Origin: Bifidobacterium scardovii JCM 12489 = DSM 13734 | GTDB lineage: Bacteria > Actinomycetota > Actinomycetes > Actinomycetales > Bifidobacteriaceae | Direction of reading: 5' to 3' | Length of the DNA: 64,000 nt | Assembly: GCF_001042635.1 (NCBI RefSeq) | Contig: NZ_AP012331.1 | Location: forward strand, 372,001-436,000 | Shown here: positions 9,259 to 17,476 of the stretch, piece after piece | How positions within the stretch are numbered: position 1 is the stretch's first letter | How the letters are laid out: the number at the start of each line of letters is the position of its first letter | Notes under the pieces: generated by a model | Told to the model about the DNA's origin: nothing | Seen by the model: only the letters and a program-made list of their open reading frames with translations | Database searches by the model: none | Translations under genes and position numbers: made by a program

Positions 9259-9349
9259 ACGCGCGATTTTATGCGGATTATGTGACAAGCGCCCATGCGG
9301 CTACGTGCGCTCGCGGGGAGGCGGCGCCGGGCGCCTCGCGGGCGGCGCG

Positions 9350-10888
9350 CTACTTCTTGACGATGCCGGCGAGCGGCAGATAGCGGTCGGTCATGTTCGT
9401 CGGATACCCGCTGGCATGGTCGCGCGCCACGACGGTGGTGTTGCGTTGGTACAGCCAGTCGGCCGCCGCGTCCTGGCTCACCGTCTTCGCGAACGCGCGC
9501 ATGCGCTCCTGGTAGTCCTTGTCGTTGGTCGCGCCGGTCGCGTTGCCGTAGGCCTCCTGCGCGGTGCCGCTGGTGTAGCGGAACACGTTGTCGGAGGTGC
9601 CGAACGCCGCGGCGTCGTCATCGCCGCTCGTCGCCGTCACCGCGATGGTGTACTGCCCGTCGGCGATGCGCTGCTCCGCGGTCGCCCCGTCGACGACGTC
9701 GGTCCGCACGCTCAGCCCGACGGCCTGCAGCTGGGTGGCGACCGTGTTGCCTATGTCCTCGTACTGCTGCGGCACGACCAGATCGATGACGCCGAAGTAG
9801 CTGGCGCCGGCGATGAAGTTGTTGATCAGCGCGCTCGCCGTGCCCGGATCGTAGGGGAACAGCCCGGTCAGATCCTCGTATCCGGGTTCGAGCCGGCCGA
9901 TCGGCCCGCCGAGCGCCCCCGCGGAGTCGGGCCGCGACGCCGCGATGGACCCGGCGTCGACGGCATGGCGGATCGCCTTGCGCGCCTGCTGGTCGGAGAA
10001 GATCGAGTCGGTGCCGTTGTTCAGAGCGAGCATCACCTTCGACGTGGACGTGCCGTGGGTGATGGTCAGCGCCGTGTCGCCGGCCAGCGCATTCGCCGTG
10101 GCCGCGTCGCCCGGCAGCGCCAGATCGACGACGTTGCCGCGCACCGCTTCGGCCAGTGCGTTGTCGTCGGCGTAATAATGCAGAGTGACGCGCGCGACGC
10201 CGGCCTCGGCGCCCCAGTAGTCGTCGTTGCGTTCCAAGGTGATCGTGCCGCGTTTGTCGAACCGGGCGACGGTGAACGGACCCGAGCCGAGCGCTTCGCT
10301 GGCGTAGGAGACCTTCGCCGTGGAGTCGTAGACGATGCCGGCCCGCCCGGCCAGCGCGCGCGGCAGTGTCGGGTCGGGTTTGGCGAGCGTGATGGCGACG
10401 GTGCGCGAGTCGCGGCTTTCGACGCTTTTGAGCGCGGCCAGATCGCCGGCGCCCTGGTATTGGTTCTTGACGGTCTGCTGCAGCGACCACACCACGTCGT
10501 CGGCGTCGAGCGCGTGCCCGTTCGAGAAGCGCAGCCCCGAGCGCATCGTGAACGTGTAGGTCAGGCCGTCGTCCGAGACCTTCCAGCTCTTCGCCAGCCC
10601 GGGCTGCAGTGTGTTGTCGTTGTCGCGCGTGACCAGCGTCTCGTAGACGTTGCCGATCAGTGCGCGCTCCACGGCCGTGCCGCCGTCGGTGCGGATGTCG
10701 AGCGATTGCGGGGCGTCGGTCAGCCCGACGGTGATGGAGGTGTCGGAATGCGCGGAGTCGATGTGCGGCAGCACGTCGTGGTTGGTAGCCAGCGACCAGA
10801 CGACCCAGCCTATGGCCGCCAGCGCCAGCGCCGTGGCCGCGAAAATAAGCCATGACCGTAAGGATGTGTTGCTCCGCCTATGCTGCAT
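9350..10888 (-). CDS. Family 5 (oligopeptide-type) ABC transporter substrate-binding protein, membrane-anchored
   Basis: 512 residues. The N-terminus has a basic stretch and one hydrophobic segment (SWLIFAATALALAAIGWVVW) without a lipobox cysteine, so it is probably held by an uncleaved signal anchor. The body matches the SBP_bac_5 family: LTDAPQSLDIRTDGGTAVER, YETLVTRDNDNTLQPGLAKS, WKVSDDGLTYTFTMRSGLRF and ALDADDVVWSL are in the expected order. The family binds peptides or other solutes outside the membrane and passes them to a permease. No permease or ATPase gene is adjacent, so this is an orphan component, and the ligand cannot be named. Confidence 0.82.
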   Translation of the reverse strand: MQHRRSNTSLRSWLIFAATALALAAIGWVVWSLATNHDVLPHIDSAHSDTSITVGLTDAPQSLDIRTDGGTAVERALIGNVYETLVTRDNDNTLQPGLAKSWKVSDDGLTYTFTMRSGLRFSNGHALDADDVVWSLQQTVKNQYQGAGDLAALKSVESRDSRTVAITLAKPDPTLPRALAGRAGIVYDSTAKVSYASEALGSGPFTVARFDKRGTITLERNDDYWGAEAGVARVTLHYYADDNALAEAVRGNVVDLALPGDAATANALAGDTALTITHGTSTSKVMLALNNGTDSIFSDQQARKAIRHAVDAGSIAASRPDSAGALGGPIGRLEPGYEDLTGLFPYDPGTASALINNFIAGASYFGVIDLVVPQQYEDIGNTVATQLQAVGLSVRTDVVDGATAEQRIADGQYTIAVTATSGDDDAAAFGTSDNVFRYTSGTAQEAYGNATGATNDKDYQERMRAFAKTVSQDAAADWLYQRNTTVVARDHASGYPTNMTDRYLPLAGIVKK

Positions 10889-10912
10889 GGGGCCAAGTCT
10901 AATCGGTGGGCG

Positions 10913-11611
10913 TCACACGGCGCTTGGGCAGGTGGCGTTCAGCGGGCAGTTGGCGCAGTCCGGTTTGCGCGCATGGCAGGTGGCGCGGCCGTGCAGGATC
11001 AGGCGGTGGGACAGGTCGGTCCAGTCCGCCGGATCGAAATACGAGCAGATCTCGTGCTCGACCTTGACCGGGTCGGATTTGGCGATGCGCCAGTCGCTGC
11101 GCCAGCGCAGGCGGCCGGTCACGCGCATCACATGCGTGTCGACGGGGAAGCCCGGCACGCCAAAGGCGTTGCCCAGCACCACGTTCGCGGTTTTGCGGCC
11201 GACGCCCGGCAGGCTGGTCAGCTCGTCCATCGTGCGCGGCACCTCGCCGCCGAAGCGGGTCTCCAAGGCGCTGGCCAGCCCCAGCAGGTGCTTGGCCTTG
11301 GCATGGTAGAACCCGACCGGGTGGATGATGTCCTCGACGCGCTCCGGATCGGCCGCGGCCAGTGCGGCGGCGTCGGGATACTCGGCGAACAGGGTCGGCG
11401 TCACCGTGTTCACGCGCTTGTCGGTGGTCTGCGCGCTCAGCACCGTGGCGATGAGCAGTTGCAGCGGCGTGGTGAAGTCCAGCGCGCACCGCGGCGCGGG
11501 GAAGGCCTGGCACAGCAGGGCGTATTCGGCATGCATGCGCTCGATGCGCGCGCGTTTCGACTCGCGGCCGGTTGTGCGCGGCGTTGCGCGCGGTGCCGTA
11601 CCGGTCGTCAT
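10913..11611 (-). CDS. nth: Endonuclease III (base-excision repair DNA glycosylase/AP lyase)
   Basis: Removes oxidised pyrimidines and cleaves at abasic sites. The HhH-GPD fold is clear: LLIATVLSAQTTDKRVNTVT, the helix-hairpin-helix LPGVGRKTANVVLG with the catalytic lysine, and the catalytic aspartate in VDTHVMR. The C-terminal iron-sulfur ligands are spaced C-x6-C-x2-C-x5-C (CHARKPDCANCPLNATC). The start is uncertain: ATG 11611 is used here. ATG 11536 would give a shorter protein, and GTG 11701 would overlap the stop of glnR. None has a clear ribosome site. The Ala/Thr/Arg-rich N-terminal stretch is low complexity. Confidence 0.92.
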   Translation of the reverse strand: MTTGTAPRATPRTTGRESKRARIERMHAEYALLCQAFPAPRCALDFTTPLQLLIATVLSAQTTDKRVNTVTPTLFAEYPDAAALAAADPERVEDIIHPVGFYHAKAKHLLGLASALETRFGGEVPRTMDELTSLPGVGRKTANVVLGNAFGVPGFPVDTHVMRVTGRLRWRSDWRIAKSDPVKVEHEICSYFDPADWTDLSHRLILHGRATCHARKPDCANCPLNATCPSAV

Positions 11612-11690
11612 GCCGGTTGCCGCGCCGGTTGCCGCACGGACGCGGCCGGTGCCGCGCGAATCGTCCGCATCGCGCCCGACGCGCCCGCCG

Positions 11691-12419
11691 TCAGTGGTCA
11701 CCGTCGCCGGCCTCGTCCTCGGGCGGGTCGAAACGATAGCCGACATTGCGCACGGTGCCGATGAGATGCTCGTATTCGCCGCCCAGCTTGGCGCGCAGGC
11801 GACGGATGTGCACGTCGACGGTACGGGTGCCGCCGTAGTAGTCGTAGCCCCACACCTCCTGCAGCAGCTGGGCGCGCGTGAACACACGGCCGGGATGCTG
11901 CACCAGGTACTTGAGCAGTTCGAATTCCTTGTAGGCCAGATCGATCGGGCGCCCGTGCAGCGACGCGGTGTAGCCGTTCGTGTCCACCACCAGATCGCCG
12001 GACCGGATCTGCCCGTCCGCGGTCACCGGGCCGGTTTCGGCGCTGGCCGGCGCGCTGGTGCCCAGCGGGGCGTTGCCCCGTTCCGACACGAGCCGCAGCC
12101 GCCCCTCGACCTCGGCCGGGGATGCGGAGGAGACCACCACGTCGGCGATGCCCCACTGCGAGTTGACGACGGTGAAGCCCCCCTCGGTGAGCACGAGCAC
12201 GATTGGAGTGGACAGCCCGGACGCGTGGATCAGGCGGCACAGCGTCTTCGCGGAGGCCAGATCGTCGCGCGCGTCGAGGAACAGAATCGTGTTTTCGGGC
12301 ATCTTGACCAGACTGGCCGCATCCATCGGTAGCACGCGGACGCGGTGGGACAGCAGCGCAAGGGATGGCAGTACGGTAGCGGGATCCGCCGCGAACGTCA
12401 TCAACGTAAGATCCGTCAC
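11691..12419 (-). CDS. glnR: Orphan OmpR-type regulator, GlnR nitrogen-regulator homologue
   Basis: 242 residues, with an N-terminal receiver-like domain and a C-terminal winged helix. The sequence follows actinobacterial GlnR closely. The receiver has Asp49 in [19 protein letters not shown] and the GlnR-type [20 protein letters not shown]. The DNA-binding part has [60 protein letters not shown] and RNVGYRF. No histidine kinase gene is adjacent, as is usual for GlnR, which works without phosphorylation by a partner kinase. In actinomycetes it controls nitrogen assimilation genes. It lies first in a leftward run with nth, 79 bp ahead of it. Family assignment is strong; the regulon here is inferred. 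Confidence 0.9.
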   Translation of the reverse strand: MTDLTLMTFAADPATVLPSLALLSHRVRVLPMDAASLVKMPENTILFLDARDDLASAKTLCRLIHASGLSTPIVLVLTEGGFTVVNSQWGIADVVVSSASPAEVEGRLRLVSERGNAPLGTSAPASAETGPVTADGQIRSGDLVVDTNGYTASLHGRPIDLAYKEFELLKYLVQHPGRVFTRAQLLQEVWGYDYYGGTRTVDVHIRRLRAKLGGEYEHLIGTVRNVGYRFDPPEDEAGDGDH

Positions 12420-12502
12420 GCTGCCCCCTATCTTGGCTGGTCTGCACGGGTACCCGCCATCGTAACGAGATCCGCGATTTGCGTTTATTGTACGCGCACA
12501 TT

Positions 12503-12539
12503 ATGGACACAAATTCAGCTTTTGCCGTGTAGTGTCCAT
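12503..12539. promoter_or_regulatory. Inverted repeat ATGGACAC-N21-GTGTCCAT
   Basis: Perfect 8-bp arms separated by 21 bp of AT-richer sequence, located in the divergent space between glnR and the following membrane-protein gene. The distance between arms fits two helical turns, as for a dimer operator, but no regulator is identified. Confidence 0.4.
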
Positions 12540-12646
12540 TTACGGGGTGCTCAGGACGTAGGATTGACGGAAGAATGTGACGGAGCCGTGCCGATGTACC
12601 GGTGAGGTTCCGGAATGGCGCTGGTAATAATGTCGGGAGAATGAAT

Positions 12647-13384
12647 ATGGGCAGCGAAACGCGGGTTGACAGGCCGGTGAAGACGATGCTGGCGGTGCAG
12701 ATCGGGGCATATGCGGTGCTCGTGGTGTTGGCGCTGATCAGAATCGTGCTGAATCCGTCGATGACCGCCGTGCAGTTCGAGCCGTTGATGACGCTCGGCG
12801 TGCTGGCGCTCGGCGTGACGTTCCTGGTGTGCTCGCCGCTGCGCGACGGCACCGCCGGGCGCGTGATCGCGGGACTTATCGGGGCCGTTGCGCTGGTGCT
12901 TATGGCGCTTGCGCCGCTTGGGCCGGTGCTGTTCCCCCATGTCAAGGCCGGTGGATCGTACGGCATGCGCGATATGGCCCGGTACGCGCCCGAGGCCTGG
13001 TTCGCCGGGATCGGCGGGCTACTGGTGGCGCTGATCATCGTGTCGTTCATCCGGCAGATGGCCCGTGCGGAGCGCTCGCATCTGATCCGTGGCCTGTCGC
13101 ACACCGTGATCGACGGCATCGCGATGCTCGCCGCCACCGGGTGGTGTCTGCTGCCGCAGTACCTGTTCGGCACGCTCGTCTCCATCAACCGCGTGGCGTG
13201 GATCGCGTCGATCGTGGTGCTGGTGGTCTTCGCCGTGGCGCTGGCCGTGGCGTCCGTATGGTGGCTGAACGAGATGGACCCGGACGAGCGGGCCAACCGC
13301 CCGTGGATCGGCATCGTGGTGCTGCCGGTGATGCTCGCCGGGACGCTGGTCCCCATGCTGTCCCTGATCGCGGCGCTGCTGTGA
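12647..13384 (+). CDS. Polytopic membrane protein of unknown function
   Basis: 245 residues with about six hydrophobic helices (for example TMLAVQIGAYAVLVVLALIR, VIAGLIGAVALVLMALAPLG and AWIASIVVLVVFAVALAVAS). The start chosen is ATG 12647, 7 bp after GGGAG; a GTG at 12602 would extend it without a ribosome site. Charged loops contain MDPDERANRPW before the last helix. No family motif was recognised. It stands alone, converging with mntP across a 71-bp gap that contains a palindromic repeat. Confidence 0.75.
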   Translation: MGSETRVDRPVKTMLAVQIGAYAVLVVLALIRIVLNPSMTAVQFEPLMTLGVLALGVTFLVCSPLRDGTAGRVIAGLIGAVALVLMALAPLGPVLFPHVKAGGSYGMRDMARYAPEAWFAGIGGLLVALIIVSFIRQMARAERSHLIRGLSHTVIDGIAMLAATGWCLLPQYLFGTLVSINRVAWIASIVVLVVFAVALAVASVWWLNEMDPDERANRPWIGIVVLPVMLAGTLVPMLSLIAALL

Positions 13385-13417
13385 CGCGCGTTGTGCTGCT
13401 GGATCGTCTCTTTTGCT

Positions 13418-13440
13418 GGCTCCCCTCTATGAGGGGAGCC
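13418..13440. repeat. Palindromic repeat, family A
   Basis: GGCTCCCCTC / GAGGGGAGCC with a TAT loop, preceded by CTTTTGCT, between two convergent genes. It could work as a bidirectional transcript end. Confidence 0.65.
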
Positions 13441-13455
13441 TTGATTGTTGGAGGA

Positions 13456-14016
13456 TCAGAGCACGCCGAGGTGCTCGAGCAGCACCTCAAGGCCGATGAG
13501 AATCAGCACGATGCCGCCGGCGATCTGCGCCGGCTTCTGCCAACGCGAGCCGAAGATGCGGCCGATGTACAGGCCGACCGCCGAGAACGCGCCGGTGGTC
13601 ACGCCGATGATGATCACCGAGGTCCATACGTTCACACGCATGAACGCGAAGCTCACGCCGACGGCGAAGGCGTCGATGCTGCACGCCACGGCGAGCGGCA
13701 GCATGTGCCGCCAGTCGAATTCGGCGTTCTCCTTGGCGTTCTCCTCATCCTCGTCGAAGGCCTCGCGCACCATGTTGCCGCCGATGAAGGCGAGCAGCGC
13801 GAAGATGATCCAGTGGTCGACCGCGGTGACGTATTTGCTGAACGTGGATGCGGCGAAGTAGCCGAGCAGGGGGAACAGCGCCTGGAAACCGCCGAACCAC
13901 AGGCCCGTCTTGAAGGCGTCCAGGCCGCGCAGCTTGCGCACGGTCAATCCCTTGCCGATCGACACGGCGAAAGCGTCCATGGATACGGAAATGGCGATAA
14001 GTAGAATTTGCAACAT
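13456..14016 (-). CDS. mntP: Manganese efflux pump MntP
   Basis: Exports Mn(II) to prevent metal toxicity. 186 residues form six helices in two related halves. The first half begins LLIAISVSMDAFAVSIGKGL and the second contains LPLAVACSIDAFAVGVSFAF; both carry the acidic SMDAFAV/SIDAFAV motif conserved in the family. An acidic loop (REAFDEDEENAKENAEFDW) joins the halves. The start is ATG 14016, without a strong ribosome site. The 170-bp upstream leader can fold strongly (see 14032-14080), and mntP genes are often controlled by Mn-sensing leaders, but the yybP-ykoY consensus was not found here. Confidence 0.94.
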   Translation of the reverse strand: MLQILLIAISVSMDAFAVSIGKGLTVRKLRGLDAFKTGLWFGGFQALFPLLGYFAASTFSKYVTAVDHWIIFALLAFIGGNMVREAFDEDEENAKENAEFDWRHMLPLAVACSIDAFAVGVSFAFMRVNVWTSVIIIGVTTGAFSAVGLYIGRIFGSRWQKPAQIAGGIVLILIGLEVLLEHLGVL

Positions 14017-14031
14017 AGCTGGTCAATATAG

Positions 14032-14080
14032 GTTCATCCCGTCGGTTCACCACAGGATGGGCCTCGACGGGGGTGACCCG
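14032..14080 (-). promoter_or_regulatory. Structured leader hairpin upstream of mntP
   Basis: Two 14-bp arms, GGTTCATCCCGTCG and CGACGGGGGTGACC, pair at most positions and enclose a GC-rich loop just upstream of the mntP start. A further inverted repeat CCGGGC ... GCCCGG lies at about 14116-14134. The structure could be a regulatory leader, but it does not show the GGGGAGUAG core expected for a yybP-ykoY manganese riboswitch. Confidence 0.35.
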
Positions 14081-14187
14081 CCTACGCCTAGGGGCACCGA
14101 CATTGAGAACTGCCGGGCCAGCCAGCCGGGCTTTGAATCCAAGCGAATACTGTTCGCATGCCGCTATTACAAAGACAATAGTATAGC

Positions 14188-14226
14188 AAAGGCCGTTCCC
14201 GAACGGGGGAACGGCCTGCGTTTTTT
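14188..14226 (+). terminator. Strong hairpin with T run on the + strand
   Basis: GGCCGTTCCC ... GGGAACGGCC followed by TGCG and six T on the + strand. Neighbouring genes on both sides (mntP and ppa) are on the - strand. On that strand the hairpin is followed only by TTTGC, so it may serve as a weak ppa terminator. Confidence 0.7.
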
Positions 14227-14253
14227 CATGTCAGCGAAAGCTGACCGGCGGAA

Positions 14254-14748
14254 TCACTCGCCTGCGTTCGCGAGACGCTCGCGCGCGGCGACGATTTCCT
14301 TCTCGGCCTCGGCAGCGCCGGTCCAGTAGTCGCCGGGGAGGACTTCCTTGCCCGGCTCCAGGGCCTTGTACTGCTCGAAGAAGTGCTTGATTTCGGCCTT
14401 GTGGTACTCGTTGACGTCGCTGATGTCCTTGATGTCGTCGAAGCGCACGTCGGCGGGCACGCACAGCACCTTGTCGTCGCCGCCGGCCTCGTCGACCATG
14501 TGGTACAGGCCAACGGCGCGGCACTTGACCACGCAGCCCGGGAACACCGAGTTCGGGATCATGACGAGCGCGTCGAGCGGATCGCCGTCCTCGCCCAGGG
14601 TGCCGTCGATGTAGCCGTAGTCGTCCGGGTAGCCCATGGCCGTGAACAGGGTGCGGTCCAAGAACACGCGGCCGGTCTCGTGGTCGACTTCGTACTTGTT
14701 CTTCGAACCGCGCGGGATCTCCACGACGACGTTGAAGGTTTCTGCCAT
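14254..14748 (-). CDS. ppa: Inorganic pyrophosphatase (family I)
   Basis: Hydrolyses pyrophosphate to phosphate and so drives biosynthetic reactions forward. ATG 14748 ([20 protein letters not shown]) has an excellent ribosome site, GAGGAGG, 6 bp upstream and gives 164 residues. The family signature is seen as [11 protein letters not shown], with its metal-binding aspartates. Other conserved segments are [40 protein letters not shown] and [10 protein letters not shown]. Length and order match single-domain soluble enzymes. Confidence 0.97.
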   Translation of the reverse strand: MAETFNVVVEIPRGSKNKYEVDHETGRVFLDRTLFTAMGYPDDYGYIDGTLGEDGDPLDALVMIPNSVFPGCVVKCRAVGLYHMVDEAGGDDKVLCVPADVRFDDIKDISDVNEYHKAEIKHFFEQYKALEPGKEVLPGDYWTGAAEAEKEIVAARERLANAGE

Positions 14749-14851
14749 ATTGGCCTCCTCATTGGTGAAATGACATTGCGGGTGGAACCGCACGTACCGC
14801 ACACCACAATACCCTGTATTTGCCCCGCCGCGCGGGTATGCGTTGCGATGC

Positions 14852-14890
14852 GAAAAAAATCGCTCCCTTTGGGTTCCCAAGGGGAGCGAT
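14852..14890 (-). terminator. Intrinsic terminator after glgE
   Basis: On the - strand ATCGCTCCC ... GGGAGCGAT is followed by a run of seven T. It lies 38 bp past the glgE stop codon, ideal for rho-independent termination. Confidence 0.9.
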
Positions 14891-14927
14891 GCCGGCGGCG
14901 CCGAACGACGCGGCCTTGAAGAGCGGA

Positions 14928-17219
14928 CTAGCGCACCACGGTGAAGATGTGCGCCACGTCGGCCCACGGGGCGAGGGAGACGAAGTTGTCCCAGCCCCAG
15001 TCGAACTCGCGGCCGGTCAGCTCATCGCGCAGGTGCGCGCCCTGATCCGGGTCCACGTCGAAGTCGGGCATCTCGAAGTGCACGGTCGCCTGATGCGCGT
15101 CATGGCCGTCGAGGTTGACCACGGCGATCAGCGTCTCGGCCTTGCCGGTGCCGGTCAGCTCGGCCGGCGTGTGGCGGGCGAAGGAGAGGATGCTCGGGTC
15201 GCTGGTCGGCAGCACGGTCACGTTGTGGTAGCTGAACGCGGCCTTGTGGTTGCGGCGGATCGCGTTGAGCGAGGTGAGCAGCTCGGCGATGCCGTACTTG
15301 GACGTCTCGGACCAGTCGCGTACCTTGACCTCGTACTTCTCGTTGTCGATCTGCTCCTCGAATCCCGGGCGCTGCTTGTTCTCGATCAGCTCGTAGCCGT
15401 TGTAGATGCCCCACGACGGCGAACCCATCGCGGCGAGCACCGCGCGCACCGCGTGGCCGGCGATGCCGTTGTCGCGCACGTAGGCGGTGAGGATGTCCGG
15501 CGTGGTCGGCCAGAACGTGTTGTGTTGGTAGTAGCCGTCATCACCGTTGGTGGTGCCGAGGTACTCCTCGAGCTCCTCCTTGGTGTTGCGCCACGGGAAG
15601 TAGCAGTGCGACTGCGTGAAGCCGACATAGCTCAGCGCGCGCATCATGCCCGGGCGAGTGAAGGCCTCGGCCAGGAACAGGACCTCCGGGTGCTTCTTGG
15701 TGACGGCCGCGATCACGTCCTGCCAGAAGCGCACCGGTTTGGTGTGCGGGTTGTCGACGCGGAAGATCGTCACGCCCGCCTCGATCCACAGGTTCATGAT
15801 CCGCTCGACCTCGCGCTCGATGCCGGCCATGTCGGCGTTGAAGTCGATCGGGTAGATGTCCTGGTACTTCTTCGGCGGGTTCTCGGCGAAGGCGATCGTG
15901 CCGTCCGGCTTGGTGCGGAACCAGTTCGGATGCGCCTTGACCCACGGGTGGTCGGGCGAGCACTGCAGCGCGAAGTCGAGCGCGATCTCGAGGCCGAGCT
16001 CGTGGGCGCGCGCGGTGAGCGCCTTGAAATCATCCATGGTGCCGAGCAGCGGATCGACCGTATCGTGGCCGCCCAGCTCGGATCCGATGCCGAACGGCGA
16101 GCCCGGGTCGTCCGGCCCGGCCGCCAGCGCGTTGTTGCGTCCCTTGCGGTTGGTCACGCCGATCGGGAAGATCGGCGGCAGGTAGACGATGTCGAAGCCC
16201 TCGGCCTTGGCGCGTTCCAGGCCGCTCAGCGCGGTCTTGAGCGTGCCCTGCACGATCTTGTGGGTGTCGGGGTCGACGTAGGCGCCTTCGGAACGCGGGA
16301 AGAACTGGTACCAGGCGGCGAAGGACGAACCGGGGCGCTCCACGCGGAAGCGCTGCGGCTCGCTCGGGGACACGCCGTCGCGCAGCGGGTTGGACTCGTG
16401 CAGCGCGGCGATGGTCTCGTTGTCGGCGGCGGCGAGGCGCTCGGCCGGCGTGAGCGTGCGGTCGGCTGCGGCCTTGGCGGCGGCCTGCAGCGTCTTGCGC
16501 TCGGTGGCGTTCAGCTTCGCGTCGGCGGTCGCGGCCCAGCGGGCCAGCAGCTCGGCGCCGGAATCCAGCGCGTTCTCGACGTCGTCATGCACGTCGACCT
16601 TGATGCGGGCGTCGCGCAGCCACGAGGCGTAGGTGTCCTCCCAGCCTTCGATGGTGACGGTCCACTCGCCGAGCTGGCGCTTGACGGCGGCGAATTCGGG
16701 ATCCCACGGCTTGACGTTGGAGCGCTCGCCGCATGCGAGCGTGACCTGCCAGCGGTCGAGGCCCGGGTTCGTGCACGTCATCGGCACACGGGCCATCTCC
16801 TTGCCGCGATGGTTGCGCACCACGGCGGTTGCACCGACTTTGGTGCGGCCTTCGATGAACACCTGGGCGGTCATCGTGAACGGTTCGCCGAGCTCGACGC
16901 GGCCCGGGTACGTGCCGCGCTCCTCGTTCGGGGTGATGTCCAGGATGTTGACGCGGCCGAACTGGCCGGGTTCGGTCACCGGAATCGAGGGGGCCGGCGT
17001 CTCGCCGACCAGGGCGACCGTGAAGGGCTGCTTGGCCGGCGCCTTGCGGGTTGTGGTCTTGCGGGTGGTCTTCGCCGTGGACTTCTTGCGGGTGCGAGTG
17101 GCCGTGGCGGTGGAGGCAGCGGACTTGCCGGACTTGGCGGTTGCCGCTGGCATGGCGTCGGAAATCTCAGAGGGGGCACTGCTTGTGCGCTTGGATGCGC
17201 TGTTCTTTGATGTTGCCAT
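14928..17219 (-). CDS. glgE: Alpha-1,4-glucan:maltose-1-phosphate maltosyltransferase
   Basis: GH13 enzyme that extends alpha-glucans using maltose 1-phosphate. The start taken is ATG 17219 ([18 protein letters not shown]); an ATG 9 bp upstream is equally possible. Residues 1-65 are a Lys/Thr/Ala-rich tail. The GlgE N-domain follows ([20 protein letters not shown]), then the catalytic barrel. Signatures are [20 protein letters not shown], the nucleophile Asp in [16 protein letters not shown], the acid Glu in [20 protein letters not shown], and [13 protein letters not shown]. The C-terminal beta domain ends near [17 protein letters not shown]. No other glycogen gene is adjacent. Domain order and length (763 aa) fit GlgE well. 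Confidence 0.93.
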   Translation of the reverse strand: MATSKNSASKRTSSAPSEISDAMPAATAKSGKSAASTATATRTRKKSTAKTTRKTTTRKAPAKQPFTVALVGETPAPSIPVTEPGQFGRVNILDITPNEERGTYPGRVELGEPFTMTAQVFIEGRTKVGATAVVRNHRGKEMARVPMTCTNPGLDRWQVTLACGERSNVKPWDPEFAAVKRQLGEWTVTIEGWEDTYASWLRDARIKVDVHDDVENALDSGAELLARWAATADAKLNATERKTLQAAAKAAADRTLTPAERLAAADNETIAALHESNPLRDGVSPSEPQRFRVERPGSSFAAWYQFFPRSEGAYVDPDTHKIVQGTLKTALSGLERAKAEGFDIVYLPPIFPIGVTNRKGRNNALAAGPDDPGSPFGIGSELGGHDTVDPLLGTMDDFKALTARAHELGLEIALDFALQCSPDHPWVKAHPNWFRTKPDGTIAFAENPPKKYQDIYPIDFNADMAGIEREVERIMNLWIEAGVTIFRVDNPHTKPVRFWQDVIAAVTKKHPEVLFLAEAFTRPGMMRALSYVGFTQSHCYFPWRNTKEELEEYLGTTNGDDGYYQHNTFWPTTPDILTAYVRDNGIAGHAVRAVLAAMGSPSWGIYNGYELIENKQRPGFEEQIDNEKYEVKVRDWSETSKYGIAELLTSLNAIRRNHKAAFSYHNVTVLPTSDPSILSFARHTPAELTGTGKAETLIAVVNLDGHDAHQATVHFEMPDFDVDPDQGAHLRDELTGREFDWGWDNFVSLAPWADVAHIFTVVR

Positions 17220-17476
17220 AGAGAACATTGTAGAGCGGTGGCGGCATTCTGCGCGTTTCTTGGTGGACAACTCGTGAATAATACGTATCGAAACGACGGT
17301 ACACCGGTTGCATGTGGATAATTCGCCGCCCGTTGTGGACAAGTTATCCACAACACGCCCGGATGCCGGGCCTTCGACCACATGACCCTCGAAACCGGCC
17401 GAAAGCCGCCCTTTTCCTGCCATGCTCGTGGAACCGCGCTGAGGCGCGGCACCCACCCCATGAGGAAAGGAATGAC

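Noticed and set aside
6415..9285. 956-residue + strand reading frame opposite valS
   Set aside because: It is the mirror frame of a GC-rich gene, rich in His, Gly, Arg and Val without domains, while the - strand encodes a complete ValRS.
14017..14190. yybP-ykoY manganese riboswitch ahead of mntP
   Set aside because: The leader is structured, but the conserved GGGGAGUAG core and paired loops could not be found on either strand.
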